From NCBI GenBank assembly GCA_038040445.1, contig JBBPIG010000024.1, forward strand, positions 46,900 through 108,256: 61,357 bases of DNA, written 5' to 3'. A model generated the notes under the pieces. The model worked only from the letters and a program-made list of their open reading frames with translations. It did no database searches and was not told the origin of the DNA. Made by a program: the position numbers and the translations under genes. The stretch is from Acidobacteriota bacterium (GTDB lineage: Bacteria > Acidobacteriota > Blastocatellia > UBA7656). Numbering within the stretch: position 1 is the stretch's first letter; each line of letters begins with the position of its first letter. Positions 45,006 to 56,342 of this stretch are shown in pieces.

Positions 45006-48000
45006 TCATCTGGTTCTTGGTTTCCCGCTCCAGATGTTGACCGCTGCTGCGGGATTGATGGTTCCACCTGAGGGCACGCCGTAAATCTCAACCGAGAGAA
45101 AGAACTTCTTAGCGTTGACCAGCCCTATAACCAGTCGAGCGTCCACGGTCTCGCCGGGTGACAGCGCGTTATCGGCGCCCGCGTCAATCGTCTGACGAGC
45201 TCCCTCAGTCCATCTTGATTTGGGATCGCGCGTCAGCAGCACGTGGCGGGTGAGCTCGGCGACTCGAAGGAACGGATTCAATATGGCACTGCTGCCGCGG
45301 TTGGTGATCTTCAAGTTGACAGTCAGGCGCGATGCTCCGCTCGCGGTGCTCGCTGGATCATTTGAAGACGTGTCCGACCAGCCCAGATCAAGTCTCTCGG
45401 AAGACACAAAACTGATATCTAAGTTTGAACCGACGTTCCGCCCAATAGAGAAGTCTGCCTGGCTGGCGGCAAACAAGAAATTGAGCGATGTGGGTTCATA
45501 TGCCAGAAGGCGAATGCGCGCTCGCGCCGTGGAAACCCGCGGAATACTGACCTCGTAGCGTTGCGCGTTAGAAGGTATGTTTTCCACCAGCGATACATAG
45601 CTCTCGCCGCCGTCAGTGGAAAGCGATAGCGATTGGGGGAACCCAGGAGCATTTGGCGAGGTCCAAACAACCGTGTAACTATCCTCCCCGGCGAGACGCT
45701 CGCCGCCGTTGGGCGAGGCGATGAGAACGTTCGGGTAATCGCCGCGCAAGCCCGGCCCAATCACATGCTGGGTGTCAATCCCACCGTTATTGCCCTCGCC
45801 CGACGAGCCTTCGTAGTTTTGCCAGCGACTGACTCCGGCCGTGTAGGTTGCGGTAGTGGCAGGCACTGCGTCGAGGAGGAAGGCGAGCGGGTCAGTTGCC
45901 GAGACCGCAAGCTGCCACGGGCTGGTCAGATTTTCGTCTCCAATCACGACTGTCTCGCCAATCCACGTGTCGTCCGCATAGACCGCCTTCTGCCAGCCTT
46001 CGTTTTCATTGATAGCAGAGAACGTCACTTCGTCGAGCCGGGCATCCCGGCCGAGCGTTGCTCGCGGCGCCAGCGAGGTGTTCATCGGCCTTGAGAATTG
46101 CAAACGCACTTGTAGCCGGCCAGGCTCGATGCCGGCGAAGCGTGTGTCAACAACCATCTGCCGCTTGTTGGCCGGGTCATCAGGAGACGGGGACCAGTGT
46201 GCCGAGTAAACAAGCTTCGAGAAGGTGCCATCGGCCGCAATCGTGGATGCTTTGACCGATTCGAGAATCGGGGGACCGGCTGCCCAGTTCAGCAGCGATC
46301 TGGCGCCAGCCCAGTTCTCGCGATTCACGACTAGTATTTCGCTCTCAGGCACAGTGAAATCGCAACAAGCGGGACGCATCTCGATAACGAAAGGCGCCGG
46401 CACCCGATTGACCCCGTATGCGTAGTCAATCGACGACCCCGTCAGCGCATAAAGATCAACCGCCTGTTCAGGCCGGTAACGCACTTTGTCCACGCCGAAC
46501 ACCGCATCCGACATTCGCTGTCCAAGCCTTGAGAGAGTGTTGGCGTCATCAGTTCCAAAAGGCGCGTAGCCCCAGGGATAGAGAATCAGTTGAGAATAAT
46601 TATGATAATCGAGCTGCGCTCGGAAACGACGGCTGGGATCGTCGACGAGCGTTTTGAGGGCCTTCACTTCCGGTTCGCTTTCCGGCGCAGGCCCGCGATA
46701 GATTTCGCTTCTGGGATCATCGCTGGCCCCAATGTCGTCTTTGAGACAGCTTCGATCCTCTGAGCAGTAGTCAGCGCACGGCGCGTCGTCTCGGAGTCTC
46801 CACTGGTAGTTGTAGTTGCGATTCAGGTCAACGCCTATTGATGAAGAACAATTGCCGAGTGAGATGGGCCTGCGGTTCTTGCGCCACAACCGAACCGGGT
46901 CCACTTGATCGTTGGGCGAGTTTTGAGTATATGTCAGCCCATCGGGATTCATTATCGGAACTATCCAGACTTGCAGATGGTCAACAAGATACTTTATCGA
47001 GTCATCAGTCGCGTAACCGCTCAGGAGTTGATTGGCGATATAGACCGGAGATTCGACGGATATCCACTCGCGGGCGTGGTGGCACCCGGTGATCAGCACA
47101 TCGGGCTTGCTTGCGTCGTCCACCGAGGCGTTCTTGCTGATCTTGAGCGCGAATATCTCTCGACCTTCGAAACTCGATCCCAGCTTGGAATAGCGCGCCA
47201 GATCGGGATGCGAAGCAGCAAGGTCCTTGAACTCGGCTACTGTGTCGTCATAGCTATGAAACCTTCCGTTTGCCAGCGACATGCGGAGATCGCCCGCAGG
47301 CACCCGTTTCGCACGGCGGCCGGCGTCGAAGTTCTTGCCCGGGAAAAGACGCGGCGCGATGTCGGCGAACTCCTCCGGGGTATAAAACCCAGCGAGCTTA
47401 TAACCGCGACGCGTGTATCGCTCGGCTATGCGCGCGTCGATCGACGCAGGGGATCCGTCCGACGGAAAGATGTCCAGATACGCTATGCGGGATCCATCTC
47501 GCATCAGTATGTCTTCGCGGTCGCCCAGCCAATCCGAGTAGCCTGACGAGACTGCTGCGCGGTCCGCAAGGTCAATGACAGCGATGCGCATCTGCGATCC
47601 CGAATCAGCGCCGGCAGACTGATACTGAGGGGTGATCGCTTGAGCAACGACGTCTCCGCTTGCGCGCGCTTTTTGCCAATCGGCGACTGAGCTATAGAGG
47701 ATCTTTGTGTTCATGCCCGCGCTTTGAAGGCGGTCGATCAAATACGGCGGCGCTGCTGCAACGGTTTGAGTATCGCCGGCAGACCAGATAGTGACATCGA
47801 GGCCGTTGGAATCGGCGAGGCGCACGACTTCATCAGCAGTTGCGTTAATGCGGGTGATCTGGGGAATGAACTGCTTGCGCGCAAGCTCCGCTTGAACCAG
47901 GCGATACTCGCTCCACGCCTCACGTTGAAGTACCGGGTCAGCGTTGGCTAGAGCGGCCTGCCAGACGTCGAGCGCGCCAGGCTCATCGAGGCGAGCCAGA

Positions 48001-48236
48001 GCTGTCAGCGCGTCTCGAAACTCGGTCGAACGCGTCGAGGTAAGACGAACCCGCAGCCCCGCCTGTCTCAAGCGGCGTTCGTCATTCCGCGCAATAGAGC
48101 GCTTCGGTGTTCGACTCGAAACGGCGGAGACGGAAGCTGAAAGAGAGGCGCTCGCCAAAAGCACGGCGCAGGCAGCCAGGACTGCGCCGGCCACCACCAA
48201 TTCACGATGGAACACGCTCTTTTTCGTCTGCTTCAT
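45006..48236 (-). CDS. Large secreted M14 zinc carboxypeptidase
   Basis: This 1076-residue exported peptidase has a signal peptide (KKSVFHRELVVAGAVLAACA). The N-terminal 330 residues are a propeptide-like region with an unusual alpha/beta part (VTIWSAGDTQTVAAAPPYL). The M14 catalytic domain follows. Zinc ligands are in ITGCHHAREWISVE (near residue 384) and QLDYHNYSQLILYPWG. The catalytic Glu is in APFVIEMRPA, and WKNRRP plus VDLNRNYNYQW give substrate contacts. About 400 C-terminal residues form beta-rich domains, including LIASPNGGERLAGEDSYTVV. The chosen ATG gives a proper signal peptide; a TTG start 13 codons upstream is less likely. It probably degrades extracellular protein. Confidence 0.93.
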   Translation of the reverse strand: MKQTKKSVFHRELVVAGAVLAACAVLLASASLSASVSAVSSRTPKRSIARNDERRLRQAGLRVRLTSTRSTEFRDALTALARLDEPGALDVWQAALANADPVLQREAWSEYRLVQAELARKQFIPQITRINATADEVVRLADSNGLDVTIWSAGDTQTVAAAPPYLIDRLQSAGMNTKILYSSVADWQKARASGDVVAQAITPQYQSAGADSGSQMRIAVIDLADRAAVSSGYSDWLGDREDILMRDGSRIAYLDIFPSDGSPASIDARIAERYTRRGYKLAGFYTPEEFADIAPRLFPGKNFDAGRRAKRVPAGDLRMSLANGRFHSYDDTVAEFKDLAASHPDLARYSKLGSSFEGREIFALKISKNASVDDASKPDVLITGCHHAREWISVESPVYIANQLLSGYATDDSIKYLVDHLQVWIVPIMNPDGLTYTQNSPNDQVDPVRLWRKNRRPISLGNCSSSIGVDLNRNYNYQWRLRDDAPCADYCSEDRSCLKDDIGASDDPRSEIYRGPAPESEPEVKALKTLVDDPSRRFRAQLDYHNYSQLILYPWGYAPFGTDDANTLSRLGQRMSDAVFGVDKVRYRPEQAVDLYALTGSSIDYAYGVNRVPAPFVIEMRPACCDFTVPESEILVVNRENWAGARSLLNWAAGPPILESVKASTIAADGTFSKLVYSAHWSPSPDDPANKRQMVVDTRFAGIEPGRLQVRLQFSRPMNTSLAPRATLGRDARLDEVTFSAINENEGWQKAVYADDTWIGETVVIGDENLTSPWQLAVSATDPLAFLLDAVPATTATYTAGVSRWQNYEGSSGEGNNGGIDTQHVIGPGLRGDYPNVLIASPNGGERLAGEDSYTVVWTSPNAPGFPQSLSLSTDGGESYVSLVENIPSNAQRYEVSIPRVSTARARIRLLAYEPTSLNFLFAASQADFSIGRNVGSNLDISFVSSERLDLGWSDTSSNDPASTASGASRLTVNLKITNRGSSAILNPFLRVAELTRHVLLTRDPKSRWTEGARQTIDAGADNALSPGETVDARLVIGLVNAKKFFLSVEIYGVPSGGTINPAAAVNIWSGKPRTR

Positions 48237-48374
48237 TCCTGTCCCGATAAACAAGGGTGTACCAGAAGCCCACAACCAAGGTCAAGACTCCTCCAATCGA
48301 TCCTTAAGTCTACTGATTCAGTGGTACGCGTCGGGCGCTTCAATCCTGCGGGAAAGAAGCCCGGGGGGCGGGTT

Positions 48375-48407
48375 ACGGAAGAGCACCGGATGCGGTGGCT
48401 CTTCCGT
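48375..48407. terminator. Hairpin after the TPR protein gene
   Basis: A 10-bp stem (ACGGAAGAGC with GCTCTTCCGT) and an inner CCG/CGG stem cover 48375-48407. It lies 40 bp past the stop of the minus-strand TPR gene. There is no long T-run, so it is a probable but not classical transcript end. Confidence 0.45.
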
Positions 48408-48445
48408 TCAAAACTCTGCTGCACTCGGTGGCGGGTTGAACCGCG

Positions 48446-49729
48446 CTAAGGCTTCTTGGCGCGCCTCGTGGGAGCAGGCTTCTCGGCTTCAACCTTGTAA
48501 GCGTTTTTGACTCCCTCGAGCGCATCTTTCACGATTGGCACCCGCTTGTCTGTTGGGGGCGCTTTCGCCACAAAGTCGGCCAACGTATTTGCGCCTTCCT
48601 GAATCTGGGCTCTTTCACTGCCCGCAATGAGTGTGAGTCCCAAACCGTAAAGCGCGTCGACGTAGGTTGGATCAGCGGCGAGAACTTTCTTGTATGCAGC
48701 CACTGCGTCCTCCGTACGGCCCGCCGATCGAAACATGTCGGCCTTTAGAACGCCCCACTTATTCTTATTTACGGTATCAAGCGCTTCGGCTTTGTCCAAC
48801 TCCTTCAAGGTATCTTCAATCAGGTCAGCCGCCCCGTAATACTCGACAAGTAACATCGCATTCTTCCCGAGCATGTTGTAGTAAATCACCAGGTCATTGT
48901 TGAGGTTCGGATTGTTCTCTGCTGTGTCTTTCGCGGCGAGCCCTAGCGCTTTCTTAACCGCGGCTACCGCGGCCTGGAAATGCGCCTTCGCTTCCGGTCG
49001 TTGCTTCTTATTGAAAAGGTCCACGCCAACCTGATAGTGAGCTTCGGCCAGATTCGCGTTTGCCCTGTAGGCAAGCATGGCCATAGCGGCGTGCTTGCCC
49101 GGATCGACGGTGGCGGCTTGCTCGAACTCACTCATCGCATTCTGATAGTTCTGAGCCTGCATCATCTCGATGCCTGCATTGTAATGCGTTCGAGCCTGGT
49201 CAAAGCTCGACTGAACCTCCTGGCTCTCTTTGACTTTGGATTCGTACTCTTTCTGAGCGGCTTCCGCTTTGGCCTTGTCCGCTGGAGATGCGGGCCTCCC
49301 TGCGCCCGGCTGTGCCCCGCCTCCACTCTTCTGTTGGCCAAGAGCCTTCTGCACCTCCTCAAGCGTGAGCGCGTGCCCGTCTCCGGGATCCAGGATCACA
49401 TCAACGACCGGCATCTGCGATATGCGAACGTTGTTCAGATAGGTAGGTGCTGCCCCGGGAGCGGAGACCACGAATAGGTATGTGCCCTGCAACGGCAAGC
49501 CGAGTCGAATATAGTGACCGTTCTTGTCGGTCTTGACACCCTTGAACTGACCCTTGATGTCGATGCGATACATGTCAACCACAGCTTCAGCGACGGGCTT
49601 CGTTGAGCCGTCCGCGGCCTTGATCCTGACGGTTCCCTCGACCTGTGAGGTTTGCGCCGAGACTGCGGCCGACAAGAAGGCGAGTGCGACCGCGAACTGG
49701 GCGACTCTCAAAAGACTCTTGCGAAACAT
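48446..49729 (-). CDS. Exported TPR protein with carboxypeptidase-regulatory-like domain
   Basis: This 427-residue protein has a signal peptide ending AAVSAQ. A small beta-sandwich of the carboxypeptidase-regulatory type follows (VEGTVRIKAADGSTKPVAEA, then GHYIRLGLPLQGTYLFVVSA). A coiled, Ala/Lys-rich linker leads to four or more TPR units from about residue 180 (ARTHYNAGIEMMQAQNYQNA and FRSAGRTEDAVAAYKKVLA). The final stretch is Lys/Pro/Arg-rich. It is likely a periplasmic scaffold. GGAGGG lies 7 nt before the ATG. A promoter (TTGACA, 17 bp, TAGACT) lies about 150 bp upstream. Confidence 0.88.
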   Translation of the reverse strand: MFRKSLLRVAQFAVALAFLSAAVSAQTSQVEGTVRIKAADGSTKPVAEAVVDMYRIDIKGQFKGVKTDKNGHYIRLGLPLQGTYLFVVSAPGAAPTYLNNVRISQMPVVDVILDPGDGHALTLEEVQKALGQQKSGGGAQPGAGRPASPADKAKAEAAQKEYESKVKESQEVQSSFDQARTHYNAGIEMMQAQNYQNAMSEFEQAATVDPGKHAAMAMLAYRANANLAEAHYQVGVDLFNKKQRPEAKAHFQAAVAAVKKALGLAAKDTAENNPNLNNDLVIYYNMLGKNAMLLVEYYGAADLIEDTLKELDKAEALDTVNKNKWGVLKADMFRSAGRTEDAVAAYKKVLAADPTYVDALYGLGLTLIAGSERAQIQEGANTLADFVAKAPPTDKRVPIVKDALEGVKNAYKVEAEKPAPTRRAKKP

Positions 49730-49873
49730 TGAAATTCCCTCCATCGGCTTGCGGGCTAACATTCGCTTACCCGGTGACTATGATGCCTCAGTTCAAGCGC
49801 TGGTTGGCACAGGACTGATGGCGCAAGCACTCACTTTTGATGACCTTTATGCTCAAAAACTCAGAGTATATGC

Positions 49874-49902
49874 AGTCTATATCAGCACTCGATCAGTGTC
49901 AA
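49874..49902 (-). promoter_or_regulatory. Sigma-70-type promoter for the TPR protein gene
   Basis: On the minus strand TTGACA (49897-49902) is followed after 17 bp by TAGACT (49874-49879). This would give a leader of about 140 nt before the ATG at 49729. The rest of the 322-bp gap 49730-50051 shows only a lone TTGACA at 50002-50007 before the tRNA. Confidence 0.5.
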
Positions 49903-50051
49903 CGGAGCAGCAGATCTGCAGGATCGATGTTGACTCACCAACGTGGTTGCCGGTTGCGACATTCAACAGAGATCCGCGGAGCAGGCACAATTCAACTACA
50001 ATTGACAAACGCATGAAGATTGAGCCAAAGTTAGTCGCAGTCGAGTAGCGT

Positions 50052-50126
50052 GGCGAGCATAGCTCAGTTGGTTAGAGCGCCTGACTGTGGATCAGGAGGT
50101 CGCGGGTTCAAGCCCCGCTGCTCGCC
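50052..50126 (+). tRNA. tRNA-His (anticodon GTG)
   Basis: A full cloverleaf is seen. The 7-bp acceptor stem is GCGAGCA/TGCTCGC with the extra G-1 (50052) facing C73, the identity mark of tRNA-His. The D-arm is GCTC/GAGC. The anticodon stem CCTGA/TCAGG has loop CTGTGGA with anticodon GTG. The T-arm is GCGGG-TTCAAGC-CCCGC. The CCA end is not encoded. The gene stands alone. Confidence 0.97.
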
Positions 50127-50631
50127 CTCATCAGATCCCGAATTACACAGTTCCATCCGGCCTTATATCAATGACAATCTTTGCGTTTCGATATCCTCGG
50201 TGTCGCTCTCAATCTGGCAGCTTCCCTCTCAGCCAGTTCGTGTCCCGCCTTCCGTGATCTCGAGACTCGACGCTTCATTGGGATGGTTGTGCGCTCAATA
50301 TAGCAGAAGCTTTCTCGTTGATATGCCGCGCCCGAATGTGTTATTGTCCCCGCCCTGTAGGATTCAGTCGCACAAGTCGCTAGGCCGCGCGAAGCGAATC
50401 GGGTCAAAGTGACGGCGAACGCGGCTCATCGTCGCGGCCTGAGTCATTAGGCCGCATCGACTCTGATAGCCCTTTCAGGTAATGAGTCAAAACCTGATTT
50501 GCTTCGCTATCGGATCGGGATTGCTTGCCAGTGCCGCTTAGCTATTTGTAGGATTGATGAAGCTTAGAGCTACCAGGACTGGAAGGTTTTAGAGGGTATA
50601 TCAATTGCTCTGACCTCGTTTACGCCTTGAA
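50127..50631. other. 505-bp gap without a supported gene
   Basis: No reading frame with a ribosome site was found. A hairpin GCGGCCT/AGGCCGC lies at about 50434-50455. The last 100 bp before the radical SAM gene are AT-richer and may hold its promoter, but no consensus boxes are convincing. Confidence 0.5.
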
Positions 50632-51726
50632 ATGGATCTGTTTCAGGTTTCTGACCCAAACAAGGCTGCTTTACCTTTTTCACTCAAGTCTCCTATGAAG
50701 CTATCAAGCCGCCTGAAAATGTATTTTCGCGCATACAGGTTTATGGCCAAGGGTCTGTTGTCACAGGACCATCCCATACTCGCGCACATCATTCCAATGA
50801 GGCGGTGCAATTTGTCCTGCACGTATTGCAACGAATACGACGACTTTTCGAAACCGGTGTCAACCGAGGTCATGTTCGAGCGTTTGAATAAGCTCGCAAG
50901 CCTGGGAACCACGGCTATCATCATCAGCGGCGGTGAGCCACTGATGCATCCCGAAATCGAGAGCATCGTCGCGAAGATCAGGCAACGCGGGATGCTGGCG
51001 TGCTTGATCACGAATGGATATCTGCTGACGCAAGAGAAGATCAAGAAGCTCAATGCAGCGGGCCTCGAGTACATGCAGATTAGCATCGACAACGTGAACC
51101 CCGATGATGTTTCGAAGAAGAGCCTGAAGGTGCTGGACAAGAAACTTGTTTGGCTATCGGAGCTCGCCGAGTTCAGGGTGAACATAAACTCGGTCATCGG
51201 CGGCGGCATCAAGACTCCTGAAGATGCGTTGACTGTTGGCTTGCGCGCGGTTGAATTGAAATTCTCAAGCTCGCTCGGCATCATTCACGACGGGCTGGGG
51301 ACACTCAAGCCGCTCAAAGGCGTCGAACGTGACGTCTATTTCGAGATGAAAGACCTGGGCAAGAAGGGTCACGTCAGATGGAACGGCTTTCAGAAGAACC
51401 TGGTCGATGGCAAGCCAAACCAATGGCGTTGCCGGGCTGGAGCGCGCTATCTTTACGTTTGCGAGGATGGGCTCGTTCACTACTGTTCCCAGCAGCGCGG
51501 CTATCCCGGGGTCCCTCTCAGTAGCTACACCAAAGAGGACATTCGGAGAGAGTATCTGACCAAGAAGGCGTGCGCACCTTACTGCACAATCGCCTGTGTG
51601 CACCAGGTTGCGACGTTTGATAACTGGCGCGATCCGCAAACGCTGGGCGTGAAAGGCGCGGTTCGGCGCGAGTCGGTTCAGGCAATCCAGACGCTGTATC
51701 AGATCGAGCAAACCGAAAAAGTGTAG
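50632..51726 (+). CDS. Radical SAM protein with C-terminal Cys cluster
   Basis: This 364-residue enzyme has the radical SAM motif Cys59-x3-Cys63-x2-Cys66 ([10 protein letters not shown]). The SAM-binding motif [13 protein letters not shown] and LITNGYLL follow. The C-terminal third has further Cys ([21 protein letters not shown] and CAPYCTIAC), which could bind extra iron-sulfur clusters as in SPASM proteins. The N-terminal 40 residues are basic and amphipathic, so it may sit at the membrane. The start is uncertain: ATG 50632 gives the full frame and Met22 is possible; neither has a ribosome site. It precedes a second radical SAM gene by 155 bp on the same strand, which suggests one pathway. 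Substrate unknown. Confidence 0.85.
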   Translation: MDLFQVSDPNKAALPFSLKSPMKLSSRLKMYFRAYRFMAKGLLSQDHPILAHIIPMRRCNLSCTYCNEYDDFSKPVSTEVMFERLNKLASLGTTAIIISGGEPLMHPEIESIVAKIRQRGMLACLITNGYLLTQEKIKKLNAAGLEYMQISIDNVNPDDVSKKSLKVLDKKLVWLSELAEFRVNINSVIGGGIKTPEDALTVGLRAVELKFSSSLGIIHDGLGTLKPLKGVERDVYFEMKDLGKKGHVRWNGFQKNLVDGKPNQWRCRAGARYLYVCEDGLVHYCSQQRGYPGVPLSSYTKEDIRREYLTKKACAPYCTIACVHQVATFDNWRDPQTLGVKGAVRRESVQAIQTLYQIEQTEKV

Positions 51727-51792
51727 TTTTGAGTCTGGTTCTTTGATGTGCGCCCGGATGGATTCCGGGCTGGTTAGAAGCAATGATAACGA

Positions 51793-51812
51793 GCGCCGCT
51801 AAGTGGCGGCGC
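51793..51812. other. Hairpin between the two radical SAM genes
   Basis: A 7-bp GC stem, GCGCCGC/GCGGCGC, with a 6-nt loop lies 70 bp before the second gene. A CCCGGA/TCCGGG stem lies at about 51753-51769. Without a T-run these look like mRNA processing or stability elements. Confidence 0.35.
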
Positions 51813-51881
51813 GTGTGAATAACAAAGTCCCGCGGGAGCTAGTGGGATTCTTAGAGCTTTAGCGGACGAGGAGAAAATGAC

Positions 51882-53975
<2,094 letters not shown>

Positions 53976-54000
53976 GTACGCTCTTCACCGAGAGAATCAA

Positions 54001-54038
54001 AGAGGCCGCCGGGCGTCAAACTCGGCGGCCTCTTTTTG
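54001..54038. terminator. Rho-independent terminator of the radical SAM gene
   Basis: A 10-bp GC stem (GAGGCCGCCG/CGGCGGCCTC, 54002-54032) with an 11-nt loop is followed by TTTTT. It starts 26 bp after the stop codon. Confidence 0.93.
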
Positions 54039-54078
54039 CCAGGCCGGAGGTTATCAGGACCGCGTCTTCCGATTGCGA

Positions 54079-54348
54079 TCAGCTCCCGAGCTGATCCTTT
54101 GCGGAATGATAGAGTCCCGGTTCGCCTTTAAGACCGAATGGATCTTGTAGCCAGACTCGCCGACCGCTATGCGCCGATCGCTCCGGCTGCCTGTCTTCTT
54201 CGGGCAAGCGATCGCCGTCCAGCCACATCCGAGCCGAGGACGTGGCCGCGCGGAGGCGTAGCGACACGGCGACTATGACACCGCTCAACGCCGCTATGAG
54301 AATCAAACCGATCAGATTCATCGCCATCTCCGCGTCCCAGTATTCCAT
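54079..54348 (-). CDS. Small single-span membrane protein
   Basis: This 89-residue protein has one N-terminal membrane helix (NLIGLILIAALSGVIVAVSL) and a hydrophilic, charged rest, probably cytoplasmic. No family is recognised. The start ATG is 5 bp after the MFS transporter stop codon and is preceded by GGAG, so it belongs to that transcript. It may assist or regulate the transporter, but this is only position-based. Confidence 0.6.
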   Translation of the reverse strand: MEYWDAEMAMNLIGLILIAALSGVIVAVSLRLRAATSSARMWLDGDRLPEEDRQPERSAHSGRRVWLQDPFGLKGEPGLYHSAKDQLGS

Positions 54349-54353
54349 CGCCT

Positions 54354-55721
54354 CTAGTCTCCGTAGCTCTCGTGCACAGCGCGCATCGGCACCCTGAACC
54401 GCGCAGACCACAAAGCCAGCAGCCAGACCAGGCCCGGACTCGCTGAAAGCAGCCCGGACGCAATCATCAACGATCGCGGGCCGAACCAGGTCAACAGCCA
54501 GCCCGTGATGATCGTCGAAATCGCCATCGTCGCAAGCTCCAGCGACCGGTCTGTTGTGAACACTCTGCCGCGATAATCATCGGGCAGAATTCTCATCATC
54601 AACGTTTCTTGAAAGCCGAATTCGGCTCCAAGCACCAATCGACTGAGCCCTACCCACACCGCCATCGATGCAAGCGTGGGCATCAGACCCGCTACCGAAA
54701 AGAGCAGGCCGTGAGCAAGCAGCGACCATCCTATGAAATGACCGGCGCGATGCTCATTGGCGATCCACATGCCGACGCGCCGCGTCAGCATCATTCCCAG
54801 GAATACCCCGGCGCCGCCGGCCGTAAACAGCGCGGCTACGAACCAGTCTCCGCGCTCGCTCGACCCTTGTGCGAAAACGTGTCCGCCGATTCGATCGAAC
54901 AGAATCGTTGTCATTCCACCGCCGCTGCCCCATCCGATGTTGACCAGAATCACCGCTCGCACGAACGGCGTTCGCCAGATGTACCGCAGCCCTTCGCGCA
55001 GGTCCGCGAAGAAACCTGCGCTTCCGGGCGCAAACGGCTGCTCGCTTCCGGCGATCGGCGTGATCGCCACAGCTTCCGCGGACATCGGGTCCGCCAGCAC
55101 CGTGCTCTTTGCCGTCGCGTCTCGCTGTTGCCTCGTCGAGCCCGCAGGTATTCGAAGAATGAACAGCGCCGATCCGACGAATGACATCGCGTTCACAATG
55201 AACGCCGTGTTGTAGCCGAACTGCGCGGCCGTCAGCCCTCCGATCGCCGATCCGAGCGTGTACTGAAGAAACCGCGTCGAAAACATCAGCACGTTGGCCG
55301 TCAGGAACTCGCGCGGCGTCACCATGTTCGGGATCGACGCGTTCTTTGCGGCTTCGAAGAACATCGTGAGCGAGGCCATCAGCGCGCTGCACGCGACGAC
55401 CAGCCACGCCGATCCGATCAACCCGGCGAAGACATACGCTACCGCGACCACGGCCCGCATCAAGTCGGCAGCGATCATTATCCGCCTGCGCGACCCGCGA
55501 TCGGCAATCACACCGGCGATTGGGGCGACAAGTAAGAACGGCAGCAGTCTCGCTACGAGCAGCGCGGTCGTCATGAGCGGCGAGCCCGACAGCATGCGCA
55601 CCAATCCGAGTTCCGCTATGAACGAAAACCAGGTGCCAAGCTCGCTAATGACTTGCCCGGCCCACAGTCTTCGAAAGTTCTTGTTGCCCTTCAGCAGCTC
55701 GCAGTAACTAGCCGACTTCAT
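54354..55721 (-). CDS. MFS transporter, drug-efflux type
   Basis: This 455-residue inner-membrane protein has about twelve helices. The opening LLKGNKNFRRLWAGQVISELGTWF is typical of the MFS_3/EntS-like group. The loop 2-3 motif GVIADRGSRRRIMIAADLMRA matches the MFS signature. It likely exports a small molecule or siderophore by proton antiport. The ATG with GGAGG 5 nt upstream was chosen over a TTG four codons earlier. A family 1 palindrome lies directly before it. The next gene downstream is a small membrane protein. Confidence 0.92.
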   Translation of the reverse strand: MKSASYCELLKGNKNFRRLWAGQVISELGTWFSFIAELGLVRMLSGSPLMTTALLVARLLPFLLVAPIAGVIADRGSRRRIMIAADLMRAVVAVAYVFAGLIGSAWLVVACSALMASLTMFFEAAKNASIPNMVTPREFLTANVLMFSTRFLQYTLGSAIGGLTAAQFGYNTAFIVNAMSFVGSALFILRIPAGSTRQQRDATAKSTVLADPMSAEAVAITPIAGSEQPFAPGSAGFFADLREGLRYIWRTPFVRAVILVNIGWGSGGGMTTILFDRIGGHVFAQGSSERGDWFVAALFTAGGAGVFLGMMLTRRVGMWIANEHRAGHFIGWSLLAHGLLFSVAGLMPTLASMAVWVGLSRLVLGAEFGFQETLMMRILPDDYRGRVFTTDRSLELATMAISTIITGWLLTWFGPRSLMIASGLLSASPGLVWLLALWSARFRVPMRAVHESYGD

Positions 55722-55731
55722 GGTCTCCTCC

Positions 55732-55804
55732 AAGCTTCAGTTTAGAGTTCAAGCTTTAGCTTGCCCGACTTCGACCGGAGCAACCTAAAGGTTGAACTCT
55801 GAAC
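55732..55804. repeat. Inverted repeat of family 1
   Basis: Arms 55732-55764 and 55780-55804 carry GAGTTCAAGCTTTAGCTTGC and GCAACCTAAAGGTTGAACTC. It lies just upstream of the MFS ribosome site, so it would be in the leader of that mRNA. Confidence 0.82.
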
Positions 55805-55904
55805 TTCGATCACCTTCAAGGCGAAGCCGTTGTTGGCAGTGGCGGGCACTATTTGCGACCGCCTTGTTTATTCGATTGTTCCGAACGTGGTTGAAACCCG
55901 CTCC

Positions 55905-55946
55905 AAAACATCAAAAGCCGCCAGCATCAAGTTGACGCTGGCGGCT
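55905..55946 (-). terminator. Rho-independent-like terminator of the 46-codon gene
   Basis: A perfect 10-bp stem AGCCGCCAGC/GCTGGCGGCT (55916-55925 with 55937-55946) is followed on the minus strand by CTTTTGATGTTTT. It lies 25 bp past the small gene's stop codon. Confidence 0.7.
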
Positions 55947-55970
55947 GTCGGGCTTGATGCTGATGAATTG

Positions 55971-56111
55971 CTAAGGTCCTGTGCGAGCGGTCGCGTCCAT
56001 AACGAAGAACGGCGTGATGCCAACCGGGCACACCTGCTCGAGGTACGCGCTCCACTGCTTGGGTGCGCCGCCGATGACATCAACCGATAGTTTGTTGTGT
56101 TCGCTCTTCAT
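55971..56111 (-). CDS. 46-residue peptide gene with complete expression signals
   Basis: This short gene encodes 46 residues. It starts MKSEHNKLSVDVIGG, has APKQWSAYLEQVCPVG in the middle with a single Cys28, and ends DATARTGP. GGAGAG lies 8 nt before the ATG. A consensus-like promoter is about 100 bp upstream and a stem-loop terminator 25 bp downstream. Having all signals in order makes chance unlikely. The Gly-Gly at 14-15 recalls the cut site of double-glycine leader peptides, but the usual Leu/Glu spacing is only partly met. It lies between a MacB-like export permease and an MFS exporter on the same strand. It could be a secreted peptide, a modified-peptide precursor or a small regulator. 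No family is recognised. Confidence 0.65.
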   Translation of the reverse strand: MKSEHNKLSVDVIGGAPKQWSAYLEQVCPVGITPFFVMDATARTGP

Positions 56112-56203
56112 CAAAATCTCTCCGCTTGACGTAGCAACTTACGCGCAGGCTCGACGTTGGTTTCAACTCTTCTAGCCGACGAGGCTCAACTAGCGGATGA
56201 CTG

Positions 56204-56232
56204 AAGATAAACGACTCGCGTTTTTGTGTCAA
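56204..56232 (-). promoter_or_regulatory. Sigma-70-type promoter of the 46-codon gene
   Basis: On the minus strand TTGACA (56227-56232) is a perfect -35. After exactly 17 bp comes TATCTT (56204-56209). The leader to the ATG at 56111 would be about 87 nt. Confidence 0.65.
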
Positions 56233-56242
56233 CAAGTTTCTT

Positions 56243-56340
56243 TGCGCAGGCATCCGTGCCTGCAAGGCCTCGGCGGAAGATCCCTCGTAGAGAAAGAGGC
56301 GAGTTGCGAAACATGCAGGCAGGGATGCCTGCGCTCCCAG
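56243..56340. repeat. Palindromic repeat of family 3, two arms
   Basis: The left arm GCGCAGGCATCCGTGCCTGC (56244-56263) and right arm (56314-56340) containing GCAGGCAGGGATGCCTGC pair over about 21 bp. The right arm ends 2 bp before the permease stop codon, so the element fills the space between the permease and the small gene. Confidence 0.82.
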
Positions 56341-56342
56341 GA

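Noticed and set aside
49554-50048. A 164-codon plus-strand frame before the tRNA
   Set aside because: Most of its first half is opposite the signal-peptide region of the TPR gene and it has no ribosome site.
55830-56090. An 86-codon plus-strand frame in the gap before the permease
   Set aside because: It runs through the terminator stem and opposite the 46-codon gene, which has far better expression signals.
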